From positions 20,682,501-20,746,500 of the forward strand of contig CATIUR010000003.1 in assembly GCA_949592205.1 (NCBI GenBank): a DNA stretch of 64,000 nucleotides, in the 5' to 3' direction. A model generated the notes under the pieces. That model did no database searches, was not told where the DNA came from, and saw only the letters and a program-made list of their open reading frames with translations. This DNA is from Helichrysum umbraculigerum. Lineage: Eukaryota; Streptophyta; Magnoliopsida; Asterales; Asteraceae. Both the position numbers and the translations under genes were made by a program. Below, in pieces: positions 42,754-55,391 of the stretch; the first letter of the stretch is position 1; each line of letters opens with the position of its first letter.

Positions 42754-44796
42754 GTTACAAAAGGAAATCAAGCTCAAGGAGCTACTTTTGTGAATACTGG
42801 TGCAAGTTCATCAAATACCAGATCTAATGATGAAATCTTGGAATCTTTCTTTGCTAGTAATGTGAATTCTTCACTTACTAATGAAGATCTTGAACAGATT
42901 AACTCTGACGATCTAGAAGAGATGGACATTAAGTGGCAGATAGCTTTAATCACTCAAAGAGCAAAAAGGTTTATGCAAAGAACTGGTAGAAATAACTTTG
43001 CATACAAAAGGAGTGATGCTAATTGGTTTGATAAAAGCAAAGTAGAGTGCTTCAACTGTCATAAGATGGGTCACTTTGCCACAGAGTGCAGGAGTCCAAG
43101 ACAGGAGCAGAATGGACAGAGATCTATGTCATTCAATGGTGTGCAAAGAAGAAGTGTACCAATTCAAGGTGGTACATCAAGTGCTATGGTAAGTCAGGAT
43201 GGACTCAACTTTGACTGGAGTGATCAGGAGGAGTATGAAGTGAAGAATGAAGCTCAAATGGCTATTGCTGAATCAGATAATAAGTCAGACGTTCCTTATG
43301 AGGTACAAGTTAAATTATGTTCTTCTGTGTGTAAACAAACTGTTAAGCATTATAGAGATCATAATCTTAAAATTTGTGAGGAACTTAAACAATGGGACAT
43401 AAAGCACAGACACACAACTTTAGCCATAGAAAGTCTTGAAAAACAGATTAAAGCATATGAGGTCAATGAAACACAGTTTAAATATGACATTCAATATGCT
43501 AACTGGGAAAAAGATAATCTAAAAGCTAAGATAGAAGAATTGACTAAGAAACTTACTGATGTTACACATGAGAAAGAAAATGTTAAAATCAGTGTAGGTA
43601 CCTTAGAATATGCTTCTAACAGTGTGAATAAGCTTATTGATTCACAAATCTTCACAAAGGCTAAATCTGGATTAGGTTACAATACTGTACCTCCACCTTA
43701 TAACCAAAACTATTTCTCTAAAAACCTTGGAATTGATATTAATTCAATTAAGGAAGAGATGAAAGATGAGGTTAAAAAGGCTGATCCTGTAACAGAAGAT
43801 GTGAATTATGATAAGGTTGAGGTTAGTGATTGGACTGAGGATGATAATAGTGATTTTAGCTCTGAGAGTGAAAAGAGTTTTAAAACTGAATCATCTTCTA
43901 AGTGTGTCAAGAAGTCTGTAACTAGTCTAGTTTCTGAACTTAAGAGTGATAAACTAGAAGAGGGTAAGAAACTTTTTCAACAAAAGTTGAAGCAGGCTTT
44001 AGAGGATAGGAAGAAGGCTTTAGCAGAGATACATACTACCAAGAAAAAGTCAAAATATGGTTCAGGTTATGATAGGAGTGCAGTTAAAACAGTTAACAAA
44101 TATGTAAGTGTTAAAACTAATTTAATTAACTGTGATAATTGCAAATGTAAAGCAAGTACTACTTTAAAGCCTAATTGTTTTCAAAACAGGGGCAATCAGA
44201 GAAATTGGAATCAAATGATTTCACAAAAATTGGGTTCAAATTTTTCTGTAGTAAAAGAAAAGGCTTGCTTTATATGTGGTAAAACGGGTCATTTGGAATA
44301 TGACTGTTATTTTAATCCAAGGAATAGAAAACAGTCATTATCCAATGCAAACATGATAAAGAAAAGGAATTTCAATTCAAAAGTTAATCATGTTGTTAAT
44401 GATAAAAAGGTGTTCAGCATGGCTAATTCAATTAAAACTATTCCAGTTAAAAATACTGAAGTAGTTATAACTGGTAAAATAGCCAACAGTCAAAATACTC
44501 AAGCAGGCAAAACTGTTATGACGGCTAGGCAAAATTTGAAGAAAAATGTTAAGTCAAGTGTTTTAACTGATAGGCATTTCAACAGAAAAAGTCGTTTTAT
44601 TACTGCCAAGCATAGTCTACCAGTCAGACCTGCTAAGTATAACATTAGTTGGATTTGGACTCCACACAGATCTAGTAGCTTTAAAAGTTCAAATACCAAT
44701 AGTGCTTCACAATCAATGATCTTTAAGAAAGTTGATTATGTGAATGCACAAGGGAAACCCAAATCAAAATTGGTTTGGGTTCCCAAGAGAAACTAA
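42754..44796 (+). pseudogene. gag: gag, 3' part, of the second Sirevirus-like element
   Basis: After the solo LTR the gag frame resumes (GNQAQGATFVNTG) and stays open to TAA at 44,794. It has a first CCHC knuckle (CFNCHKMGHFATEC, about 43,050), a long charged coiled-coil region, and a second knuckle (CFICGKTGHLEYDC, about 44,270). The tail PKSKLVWVPKRN matches PKSVKAWVSISN of the other family. Two knuckles separated by a coiled coil is shared with the first element's gag. pol follows in the same frame. Confidence 0.88.
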
Positions 44797-44823
44797 TTTT
44801 TCTCTTTTTGTCTTAATGTGCAG
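44794..44823 (+). promoter_or_regulatory. gag-pol junction: in-frame stop inside a 3'-splice-like sequence
   Basis: The gag stop TAA (44,794-44,796) sits in CTAAT, followed by a T-rich run and AATGTGCAG|AAC, a good plant 3' splice site. pol is in the same frame and has no ATG before its protease motif. This is the same arrangement as at 15,932-15,961, although the two sequences are otherwise different. Confidence 0.6.
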
Positions 44824-47800
44824 AACAAACCAAGAAGCTTATGGCATATTGATAGTGGTTGTTCAATGCACATGACTGGTGATAGAAACAAGCTGAAGAA
44901 TTTCAAATCTTTTGATGGTGGATATGTAGCATTTGGCAGCAATCCAAGAGGAGGAAAAATCACAGGCAAAGGGACAGTTAACAGTAATAAGATAAGTTTT
45001 GATGATGTTTATTTTGTTGAACAATTGAGGTACAATTTGCTGAATGTGAGTCAAATCACAGATAAAAAGAATCATGTTCTTTTTACTGACACTGATTGCT
45101 ATATTCTTTCTGAAAAAATTTTAATTCCTGAAAATCTAATTTTATTGAAAATACCAAGAAAGGATAATGTATATAAGTGTGACTTAGCAAACATGGAAAC
45201 TCAATCACAATTAAACTGTCTTATTTCTAAAGCAAGTGTCAATGAATCTGAATTGTGGCATAAAAGGATGTGTCATGTGAATTTCAAAACCATTAATAAG
45301 CTTGTCAAAAGCAAACTTGTTAGAGGTTTACCTAAGAAGGTATATTCATATGATGATCACTGTGTTTCATGTCAAAAAGGAAAGCAACATAAGTCCTCTT
45401 TCAAGTCCAAAGTAGTTAACACAAACACTACACCCTTACACCTACTGCATATGGACTTATTTGGACCAACCAATATAAGTAGTCTAGGTAAAAAGTCTTA
45501 CTGTCTTGTAGTAATTGATGACTATACCAGATTCACTTGGGTTTTCTTTCTTAGAACAAAAAATGAGACAGGTGAACAACTTAGATCATTTATAACTAAG
45601 ATGGAAAATCAATTGAATATGAAGGTTAAAGTCATTAGGAGTGATAATGGGACAGAATTTAAAAATAATGAGATAGATAAGTTCTGTGAATTTAAGGGTA
45701 TTAAGAGGGAGTTTAGTGCACCTAGGACTCCACAACAGAATGGAGTAGCTGAGAGGAGAAATAGGACACTAATTGAGGCTGCCAGAACTATGCTAGCTGA
45801 TGCAAAACTACCTATGTCTTTTTGGGCAGAGGCAGTTAGCACAGCTTGCTATGTTCAAAATAGAGTATTAGTTGTTAAGCCTCACACTAAGACACCATAT
45901 GAATTGTTGTTTAAAAGAAAACCTTTGGTTAGCTTTTTAAAATCTTTTGGATGTCAGTGTACAATCTTAAATACCAAAGATCACCTAGGCAAGTTTGAGA
46001 GTAAGGCTGATGAGGGATTATTTGTTGGACATTCTGTTCAGAGTAAGGCTTATAGAGTATTCAATCAAAGAACCAGAATCATAGAAGAGACAATCAATGT
46101 TACCTTTAATGAACACACTGCTAATCATGTAGGAAAAGGGCCTCCTTCTTTGTTTGATCTTGATGCACTTAATTCTGCTTTTGGATATACAACTGTAGAC
46201 TCTAGTGCAGGTACAAGTGATTTTGCAGATTCAAATACAGGAAATGATGCAGCTGTGACAGAAGAAGAAATGCAAAAGAAGACTTCACAATTGGAGTATG
46301 TTTTATTTCCAATATGGAGTCCAGATCCTCCAGAGGTACTTGATTCATCAACAAAGCAACCATTTCAGCCAGAGGATGAGGATAAATCTGAAGGACAGAA
46401 TAAAAGTGATGGTATTCATCAGGATATGTCAAGTGGGAGTGATAAGACTCCAGTTCAACAGAGTTATAGTTAAAAAGAACAAAGAACTAGTACTTCAAGA
46501 TTGCTTGTTGATGCAGTGACAGAAGATGTTAGGAAAACTCTTAGAGGAGAATTTGATGATCTTTCACCTTCAAGGTTGGAACAGATGAATTATCTGCATA
46601 AGATGAATACAACTCCTTTGACACAAAGGATTTCACAGTCAGTAACCAGTTCTGATTCTGGTCCAGAGTTAAATTATACCAACTTGGAATCTGAGATACA
46701 TGAAACACCTACTTCTCATTATATCTCTCATGGGGATCATCCACTTGAGAATGTTATTGGATCCATTAATTCTGCTGTTCAAACCAGGAAACAGATTCAG
46801 AAAAATACATCTTTTGAAGAAGGTGAGCAACTCCAAAGCTCATCTGATGATGAAGGAGAACAGTATTCTTCCTTAAATGCTTGTTTCTTATCTCAGATTG
46901 AACCTAAAAAGATCACTGAAGCTTTAAAGCATCCAAGTTGGATTGAGGCAATGCAAGAAGAACTTCTTCAATTCAAGATTCAAGAAGTATGGACTTTGAC
47001 TGATTTGCCAAAAGGAAAAAGGGCAATTGGCACTAGATGGGTTTTCAGAAATAAGAAGGATGAAAGAGGTATTGTGATCAAGAATAAGGCAAGATTGGTA
47101 GCACAGGGATATACTCAAGAGGAAGGCATTGATTATGAGGATGTGTTTGCACCTGTTGCTAGAATAGAAGCTATTAGGCTGTTTCTGGCTTTTGCTACTT
47201 TTAAGGGATTCAAGGTGTACCAAATGGATGTTAAAACTGCTTTTCTGCATGGTAGAATAGATGAAGAAGTGTATGTATGTCAACCACCAGGGTTTGAAGA
47301 TCCAGAGTATCCTGATAAAGTGTTAAAACTACAAAAGGCTCTTTATGGCTTACATCAAGCACCCAGGCTTTGGTATGACACTTTCTCAGTTTATTTAATG
47401 GAGAATGGATTCAAGAGAGGTACAATAGACAAGACTTTATTCATAAAAAGAATTAAGAATGATATTCTACTAGTTCAAGTCTATGTAGATGATATCATTT
47501 TTGGTTCTACAAATGATAGTCTTTGTAAGGAATTTGAGGCTACAATGCACAGTAGGCTTAGTATGAGTTCTATGGGAGAGTTAACATTCTTTTTGGGACT
47601 ACAAGTACTACAAAAACCTGATGGAATTTTCATCTCACAAGAAAAGTATGTTAAAGACATATTACAGAAGTTTGGGTATATGGATGCTAAGATAGCAAGT
47701 ACACCAATGGAAGCACATAAGTCTTTAACAGCTGATCCAGATGGAGAAGAAGTGGATGTACATTTGTATAGGTCTATGATAGGTTCACTCATGTATCTGA

Positions 47801-48426
47801 CCTCTTCTAGGCCAGATATAATGTTTGCTGTATGTGTTGCTGCACGATTTCAAACATGTCCAAAGCAATTACATCTGTTTGCAGTTAAATGGATTTTTAG
47901 ATATTTAAAGGGACAACCCAAATTGGGACTTTGGTATCCAAAAAGTAATTCCTTTGATCTAATTGCATACACAGATAGTGATTATGGTGGTGCAAATTTG
48001 GACAGAAAGTCAACCTCAGGAGGATGTCAATTTTTAGGAGAAAGGCTAATCTCATGGCAATGTAAGAAGCAAACCACAGTCTCAACATCAACTGCAGAAG
48101 CTGAATATGTAGCTGCTGCAAGCTGTTGTTCTCAGGTCTTATGGATTCAGAATCAAATGCTTGATTATGGTTTGACTCTTCTTAATACTCCTATATTAAT
48201 TGATAATACTTCTGCTATCAGTATCATTAATAACCCTGTGAAGCATTCCAAAACTAAACATATAGAGATAAGATATCATTTTATAAGAGATTGTAATGAA
48301 AAACGACTGATTCAAATAGAAAAGGTGCATATTGATAATCAACTTGCAGATCTGTTTACTAAAGCTTTTGATGTTAGCAGGTTTACATTTTTGGTTACCA
48401 GTATTGGCATGTTAAATTGTACTTAA
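44824..48426 (+). pseudogene. pol: pol of the second Sirevirus-like element, one nonsense codon
   Basis: Protease (DSGCSMHMTGD), the integrase zinc site (LWHKRMCHVNF, CVSCQKG) and the D-D-E core (HMDLFGP, RSDNGTEF, NGVAERRNR) come first. RT (NKARLVAQGY, QMDVKTAFLHG, QVYVDDIIFGS) and RNase H (YTDSDYGG, STAEAEY, IDNTSA) follow, all in one frame. The only break is TAA at 46,471-46,473, in the variable linker between integrase and RT. In the zinc site the usual G of RMGH is C. The catalytic residues are kept, so inactivation is light apart from gag. No start codon precedes the protease. Confidence 0.9.
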
Positions 48427-49227
48427 TCTTTTCATTTGAGATAGTTTTCCTGTAAATATTCTTATTCTCTATTGGGTTATTAACTGTTACTGTAAGTACT
48501 GATGTCACAGTGTAATTATGACTGTTGTTATCAATGGTTATGGTTATTACTGTCTTTGTTTCTTTTTCTGTCATCGTTTTAACTGGTTTAGTTATACTTA
48601 TAACTGGTTATTATTGTTACTATCTTGTTATGCCTGATCTACAGTTATAACTGGTAGTAACAATTCTTACATAGTTATTCTTATAACTGTCTTAGTTATT
48701 ATGATTGTATATTGCTGTACTAACCACGCAGGTTATAGCTTGGAGTTTTTATTTGTTTTTGGTTAAAACAAAAAAGTATACTTTTGATTAATTTTGGCTA
48801 TCTTTTATTTACTATTTATATTACTTGGATAATGCCTTGGTCGGTTATTACCAGTTATATAAATTAGTAATTGGCCTTGTTAGTTATTACTGATTCTTTG
48901 TTATAACTGGTTCAGTCATAGTTTTGCCTGATACTTTTAAGTTATGACGGCATTTGTTTCTCTCAGTTATTACGGATAGTGTTTTCATGAAGTTATTACT
49001 GGTTGTTATTTCTTTGGTTATAACTGACTTCTTTTGTTCAGTTATTCCTGATCTCTATATACCAGTTATTCCTGATTCTTTTAAAATTAGGGCTTTTTAA
49101 CTGGTATATATCTCTCAGTCATAAACCCTAAAACACTTTACACTTACAACAAAGGCAGTTATTTCTTTCATTTATCATTTTTCTCTGCGCGCCCAACTAA
49201 CATTCAAATCATTCACTATTCGATTCA
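48427..49227 (+). promoter_or_regulatory. Inter-ORF region dense in AGTTATAACTGG-type motifs
   Basis: Between pol and ORF3 about 20 copies of GTTATTACTG, GTTATAACTGG or the reverse complement CCAGTTAT occur in some 700 bases. These words are not conspicuous in the flanking coding regions. The place corresponds to the CGACACA clusters of the first element, with a completely different word. No reading frame of interest is present. A telobox-like AAACCCTAAAA lies at about 49,123. Confidence 0.7.
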
Positions 49228-52200
49228 ATGGCTGAACAACAAAATCAAAATCAAGAACAATTACCTTTCGCACCTCTTCACAATCAAGTTGCTTATTTGG
49301 TGAGACACGATTCTGCGAAAGCTTTCTGGCCTATAGTTGGTTTCTTGCGTAATAGCCACATATATCATGCTTTAACAGTTAATCCTAAAGTATTTCGTGG
49401 CTATCTGAATGATTTCTGGATAAATGCTGCCATCGAAACAGTTGAGGGGGAGAAACGGATTGTGTCTACTGTTCATCAAACACAAATTATTGTATCTGAG
49501 GCATCTATTCGAACTCTTCTTCAATTAGATGATGCTGAAGGTATATCTGAACTTGATTCTGCTTTAGTTTTTGAAAATATCTCATTGATGGGCTATGAGG
49601 GGGAAATGGGAATTTGGACCTTTTATAAATGCAAATTTAGCCCACAATGGAGATTTTTGATTCATGTCATTCAATTATGTTTATCTTCAAAAAGAGCTGG
49701 ACATGATCAGTTTCCAAGCAACATTGCTTATGCACTTGTATGTTTGGCAACTGCAAGAAGGTTCAATTTTTCAAAATTAATATTTGATGGCATGATTATA
49801 AATTTAGAAGGAAAAGCAGATCAAAAGTTTTTAATGTATCCCAGGTTTGTGTCACTTTTTATAAAAGCAAGTATTCCTGATTTTCCTAATCAGGAGCTTA
49901 TTTATTCTGTGATACAACATAAATCAAAAACTTTTTCAAACATGTCTAGATCAGTGGGTGGGTTTAAAGGGAAGGTAGTACCATTGTTTACTACAATGGT
50001 TACTACTTCTGCTACAGAAGAGGTAATACCAACCACTTCTGAACCAATTGTTACAGAGAATGTGGATATACCCACCACTTCTCAACCCACAACAGTTAGT
50101 GGCACCAAAAAGAGAAAACAAGGGACCAAGAAAGCCAAAAGGGCAAAATCACAGTCATCTGAGGCTCATGCTGCTCAGATGTCTCAGCCATTGGACAGGA
50201 GTCCAGAACAGCATGTGATCCATAAGGAGCAGGGTGACCATTCTGAAAGGGCTACTTCTACTGTTTCTAGCCCACTGGCAGAACAGGACAGAAGCAACAT
50301 CAATAAGACCCAATCAGAGGCAACACTTGGACATGATTTTACTCATGTAGATGATCTAAGTGGACCCAGTACCAATAACCAAGGGGATCCATCTGATCAT
50401 ACTAGGTATGATGATGAATTTCATATTCCCCATGATACACCAAGGGATTCACATTCTGAAGGTGTTGAGGGTAGTACTAACCAGGAATTGATGAAAAAGA
50501 TTTTAAATTTTTTGTGGACAGAGATTAAGGAGAATAAGAAGGTTATTGAAAGGCATGAGAAAGCTTTGGGTAAGCAGGCTGTTGTGATTCTGAAGCAGGA
50601 TAAAGAGATTAAGAGACTGAAAAGATTGATTGAAGGAATGGAAATTCCTAAGAAATCTGATGAAGGAATAAATATAAGAAATGTTAGATCAGAAGATGCT
50701 CAAAGGATTTTATCTGATAGTTCTGATGAGGATGTTGATGATAGAGGTAATAGATTTGAGATGAAGATGAGAAATGATGATGAATCAGGAGGTAGTGGGG
50801 TTGTACCTGATGATGAATCTGATGATTTTGTTCATATTCCACTTACTTCTCATGATGATTCTGTTGATGATAGAGTTAATGAAGATGTGATTAATAATCT
50901 TCAAATGATTGTGTATGGTGAAAATAAAAGTGATAAGCATGATGAGGAGAAGGTTGAAAAGCTGCATGATGTGTCTGATAAGAAGATGGAAAAGGAGATT
51001 GATTCTTTGATTAATGAAATTGATATTGCTTTTGGGATAAAAAAGTGATGGCTTGGTAAAAAATGTGATAGCTGATGTGAAGGATGATCAGGAGAATGAA
51101 AAGAAGCTCAAAACTTTTCATAGGAAGAAATTGACTCCAAAGAAAGTGATGAAGGAAACTGGTACAGGAAAGAAAGTAGAAAAGAAACAATCATCTACTA
51201 TTTTGCCTGGTATCAAAATAAGTGAGCCAACTGAAGTAGTAAAGCATGTGCAAGATGTTCCAAAGATTGATGCTAAGAAGAAAGGAAAAGGACAATTGGT
51301 GGAAGAGTCAAAGAAAAAGAATACATCAGTTTCATCTAAGTTGATTGAAAAAGATGAAGAATATGCTCATCAACTTCACAATGAATTAAATGAATCAGAA
51401 GAAGTATTATATGAAGTTGAAGTTGCACCTGGTGTATTTGAGATGATGGATAAGTATCAACTTGCTATTTGGGATGAACAACAATTACAGCCACAGAAGA
51501 AGGATGATATAGAATATCTGATTGAAGCAGTAGCACAAAAGAGAAAGACAGAAGCTAAAATGAAAGCTGAAGAGAAAAGAAAGAAAAGAGCTGCTAGACC
51601 AAAACCTATTGGTCAAAGGAAAAAGGATGCATATTATAAGCTAAGAGGATGTATTCCAGAAGGACCCTTAAGGAGAATGAATTTGGAAGAAATGGAAGAA
51701 ATAATACAAAGGGGAAAGTATGATCAACTGGAATCATGGCAAGAGTCAAAGAGAAAGGATGAAGAAAAGAAAAGAAAAAGGCAAGAATTGGAAGAGAAAA
51801 AGAAAAGAGAACAAGAAAAAGCAGAGGAAGAAGCTGAGAAAGAAAGAGAAAGAGCTGCAAAAGAAAAGAAACAAAAAGAAATAGCCGAGTTAAAGACTAA
51901 AAGAGAAAAGAAAGTGAAAGCTTCAAATGATAAATTGAGAAAAGAAATGGAGCAGGTAGCTGATTTGGAGAGGAATGAAAAGGATTTGCAAGCTATGATT
52001 GAGGTTAAGTTACCTATTTCTGTTGAGCCATTAGATGTTGATCTTCCAGAAATTATAGATTGGTCTGTTGATGAATATGTTTTGACTGGAAAGTTTGATA
52101 AACCTGGTTCAAAGGCAGAAAAGATCAAGATTGTGAGAATGGATGGAAGTTCAAAGTTGTTTAGATCAATGAATGCAATGGTAAGAGATATCAGTAGAGC

Positions 52201-52603
52201 TGATCTAATCAAGTTATATGATATTGGTATTCAGAAAGGGATGAAGCAGAAAAAGGAATTCAAAGGCTATGTTGAGAAATCTACATGGAATTATATTTGT
52301 ATGATGTTTGAGCCTGAGAATTACTTTGATATTTGGGGATATTTCAGAAAAGCTGTAAAATGGGAATATTATGCCAGACCTGGAATACACAGCATTTTAT
52401 TTGAGGACAATTCTTATTTGTGGATGCTAACTGAAAGAGAGTATGATATGCATATTGGATTATTGAGGAGTTTGAGGCATGCAAGGTTATTTGCTAATCT
52501 TAATGATGAAGTTGCTCAGAATCTGGTATATATGATTTTAAATCAGTTGCACAAGAAGGAATTGATTGAAAAGGTAAGGCATGGAACAAAGAATAAGGAT
52601 TGA
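49228..52603 (+). pseudogene. ORF3 of the second Sirevirus-like element, frameshifted
   Basis: ORF3 starts ATGGCTGAACAA like its counterpart. The N-terminal domain (HNQVAYLVR, FLRNSHIYHALT, DFWINAA, RTLLQLDD) matches the first family's ORF3 in order and spacing. A Ser/Thr-rich linker and a short coiled coil follow. At 51,039-51,045 a run of six As precedes TGA (51,046-51,048); the continuation is open in another frame, consistent with a one-base gain in the run. The second half is a long Lys/Glu coiled coil and a C-terminal domain with RMDGSSKLFRSM, matching RLDGIQYFRRSL. No membrane segment is seen. Together it would be about 1,120 residues. Function unknown. Confidence 0.8.
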
Positions 52604-52650
52604 AGCTCATAATGGAGAATGTTTTTGGAAACTTAAATCTGTGCAAGACA

Positions 52651-52719
52651 GATTAAGTTTAGGGGGAGAAAAAATTCACATTACTAGCGTATAAACAAAA
52701 TTCAAGATAAGGGGGAGAA
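52651..52719 (+). promoter_or_regulatory. Two polypurine tracts
   Basis: AAGTTTAGGGGGAGAAAAAA and AAGATAAGGGGGAGAAT follow ORF3 by about 50 and 105 bases. Multiple polypurine tracts near the 3' end are a known Sirevirus trait. Inverted copies of the first make up the patchwork at 37,857-38,020. Confidence 0.75.
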
Positions 52720-52756
52720 TTTAGCTAGTAAATTGGTATCAAAATTCACATTAAGT

Positions 52757-52948
52757 TTAGATCTGATTCATTTTATTATTAGGATCAACCCCTAAGTTGA
52801 TGGGTGTCGAAAATGAACGTCTATAGAATCCTGCATGTCCAAGAAAAGAACGAACTTCCCGCACATTTGTGGGATAAGGCAATAATTTAATAACATCTAT
52901 TTTAGCTTTATCGACTTCAAGTCCCCTAGCAGATACTATGTGACCCAA
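52757..52948 (-). pseudogene. Ty3/gypsy (Athila-like) reverse transcriptase fragment
   Basis: On the minus strand the text GHIVSARGLEVDKAKIDVIK followed by RSFLGHAGFYRR is the highly conserved C-terminal part of gypsy RT. After FYRR it is joined to an LTR end (CGACACCCATCA), giving a meaningless tail. Only about 50 residues of the domain survive. It is the only trace of gypsy RT in the window and lies antisense to the Athila-like gag downstream. Confidence 0.85.
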
Positions 52949-52967
52949 TTACACTTAGTTGTTAACG

Positions 52968-54200
52968 ACTAAGTTTTTGTAGTTAGCACTAGTAGGGTCG
53001 ATTCCACAGAGATTGGTATAGAATTATTTCTTCAATAAACGAAAAAGGGGGGGTTTGATTTTTGCGAATAACAAGTATAAAATTTACCTGTATGAAATTA
53101 ACAGATATTAATAAAGCAATAAACGATAAATAAGTGTAAGACAAATATATAGATTAAACGGTACGATCTAGTTAAAGGGTATAATTTAGTTATGAATCCG
53201 GGTCAATCATCGACATCAAAACATCTCAAATACTTCAGAGTAAATTGGCTATAGTTGTTAACGAGCTATAACAACCTATTTCTTCTTACGGTTTCGATAA
53301 ACAAAATAAGCTCTTTGTATATTACTCTTACCAAATAATCAGTCCTAAACAAGCTCTTAAAACTTAATTATTGATAGCATTAAACTCTAAAGAAACACCA
53401 ATTCTGAATGATAAAAACATAGGCTCGATTTATCTAACTCAGATTACATATTCCCTTAACAATAATCAAAAGCTTGACCACAATTGTTATTGTTAATTGC
53501 TACTAATACTAGAACAATGAAACAAGTACGGGTTCCAACTTCTAATTAGCTGTAAATTGTTTTTGACAATTAAATATCAAGAACGAGATTTAATAAATCA
53601 AATAGCAGCATTCAATAATCATTCAATAATCTGAGAACATGTAAATACTCAAAAGAATTCAAAGAATCAATTATCTCATAGTATCTGCTAGGATACTATG
53701 ATAAACAGATAATAATAGGGTCGATTTGATGGGTGTCGAAACCAACAAAAATAAATCCTACTTCTAAGTTTTTGTAGTTAGCACTAGTAGGGTCGATTCC
53801 ACAGAGATTGGTATAGAATTATTTCTTCAATAAACGAAAAAGGGGGGTTTTGATTTTAGCGAATATCTAGTATAAAATTTACCTGTATGAAATTAACAGA
53901 TAATAATAAAGCAATAAACGATAAATAAGTGTAAGACAAATATATAGATTAAACGATACGATCTAGTTAAAGGATGTAACTTAGTTATGAATCCGGGTCA
54001 ATCATCGACATCAAAACATCTCAAATACTTTAGAGTAAATTGGCTATAGTCGTTAACAAGCTCTAACAACCTGTTTCTTCTTACGGTTTCGATAAACAAA
54101 ATAAGCTGTATATTACTCTTACCAATAATCAGTCCTAAACAAGCACTTAAAACTTAATTATTGATAGCATTAAACTCTAAAGAAACACCAATTCTGAAAA
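52968..54200 (-). repeat. Two direct copies of an antisense gypsy LTR piece
   Basis: Copy one (about 52,968-53,418) and copy two (about 53,763-54,198) are nearly the same, about 795 bases apart. Both start with TTTTTGTAGTTAGCACTAGT and GGGTCGATTCCACAGAGATT and end with AAACACCAATTCTGAA. Copy two is preceded by TGATGGGTGTCGAAACC, which as reverse complement ends in CCCATCA, an LTR end. Between the copies lies AT-rich DNA with a small palindrome (ATAGTATCTGCTAGGATACT). I read them as LTR fragments of an Athila-like family. Confidence 0.6.
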
Positions 54201-54202
54201 CT

Positions 54203-54540
54203 TGATGTCGTGTAAACGGGGCTTTAGTTTTAAAATGGAAAATACCTAACTTACTACACACAACACAGGCAAGAATACCTGATCATATATAGTTAGTTTA
54301 GTAAGTCCGAGTCGAACACAGGGAACGGATGTCAATATTAACAAATTGGAAATTGCTACAATTAATTAAAGCAGTAAAAAGTGGGGACGTTTTAGTTCCG
54401 ATCGAACAAATGAGTAACAATTATAAAAGAAATAATTTATTAAATAAAACTTAATTATAAAATAAAGAAATAATAAAATAACTTAATAAAAGATTTAATT
54501 CAAATAGTAATCTTTATTTACCTGTTTAATTGAATTATCT
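54203..54540 (-). repeat. Antisense Athila LTR end, related to 36,532-36,880
   Basis: It starts TGATGTCGTGTAAACGGGG, so the complement ends in CATCA. It shares with 36,600-36,780 the phrases CAGGCAAGAATACC, AAGTCCGAGTCGAACACAGG and TTTTAGTTCCGATCGAACAA. It lies head to head with the sense gag that follows and is not that element's own 5' LTR. Confidence 0.65.
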
Positions 54541-54674
54541 GTGTATAGGATTAGTTTATAATTTGTGTTATATTTAGAATCTTGTTTTACCATTCGTATT
54601 TGGAGGACGATTTTAGAGAATATTTACGATCTCTCTTTGAACCACCCATCGATCAATCGGAACCAGAATTAGAA

Positions 54675-55391
54675 ATGGCAGACGACATCGCCAACATGAC
54701 TCTCGAGGAATATTCGAGCAGAATGCGTAACGACCTTGGCCCAGGAGTAGTGAGGCCCGCAATTGCAGAAAATGTCGAGTTCGAGATAAAGGGACAATTC
54801 CTAAAGGAGCTTAGGGAAAACCCGTTTCGAGGAGAGGAGAGAGAAGATGCTAACGAGCACGTGGAAAAGATTGAGGAGATTGCCGATATGTTCAGCATCC
54901 CTAACATTACATGCGATCAAGTCATACTCCGAGTGTTCCCAAGAACACTCAAGGGAGCCGCAAAAAGATGGATTACTAATGAACCAGCTGGATCCATCAC
55001 CACGTGGGAAGATCTCCGCATAAAGTTTCTAAAGATGTACTGCCCGCCATCCAAAACGTCGAAGATGATCGACGAGATTAGGAATTTCAAGCAAGAAGTT
55101 GATGAGTCGCTACACCAAGCGTGGGAAAGGTACCAGGACTTGATGCATAAATGTCCACAGCACGAACTAAACAACCAGCAAATTATAATGGTATTCTACA
55201 GAGGAGTGGATCGTGCTACAAGACAGCAATTAGATGCTCAAGGACATATCCCGAAGAAGATTCCTAGGGACGCCTTAGCAGCTATTCGCGACCAAGCAAA
55301 GCATTCTCGGTTATGGGATGATGATACCTCTAGGAGAAAGAGGACAATTAGCGATGATGATGGACTCGCCGTCATAACTGCCAAGCTGGAC
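54675..55391 (+). pseudogene. gag: Athila-like gag, 5' part
   Basis: The first plausible ATG is 54,675 (MADDIANMTLEEYSSRM); the frame is open about 90 bases further upstream. The retrotransposon gag domain is clear: NPFRGEEREDANEHVEKIEE, VFPRTLKGAAKRWI, FLKMYCPPSKTSKM, and the WERYQDLMHKCP helix. At 55,391 the gene is cut by a 2.29 kb solo LTR and continues at 57,688. The 5' leader, primer-binding site and LTR are missing, replaced by antisense LTR scraps. Athila is a Ty3/gypsy lineage; in intact members this protein forms the capsid. Confidence 0.88.

Larger units (their letters stand above)
38332..52760 (+). mobile_element. Second Sirevirus-like copia element, defective, 3' LTR missing
   Basis: The order is primer-binding site, gag (split by a solo LTR), pol with one stop, repeated-motif region, ORF3 with a frameshift, and two polypurine tracts (52,651-52,670 and 52,707-52,719). 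Its proteins are clearly different from those at 12-34 kb but have the same plan: two zinc knuckles in gag, a gag stop in frame with pol, and ORF3 with the same terminal motifs. After the polypurine tracts the sequence runs about 40 bases and switches to unrelated antisense gypsy DNA, so the 3' LTR has been deleted. Confidence 0.85.

Noticed and set aside
51030..51060. Programmed frameshift in ORF3 at the six-A run
   Set aside because: A minus-one shift at A-AAA-AAG would enter the wrong frame; the continuation needs a plus-one shift, better explained by a one-base gain in the run.
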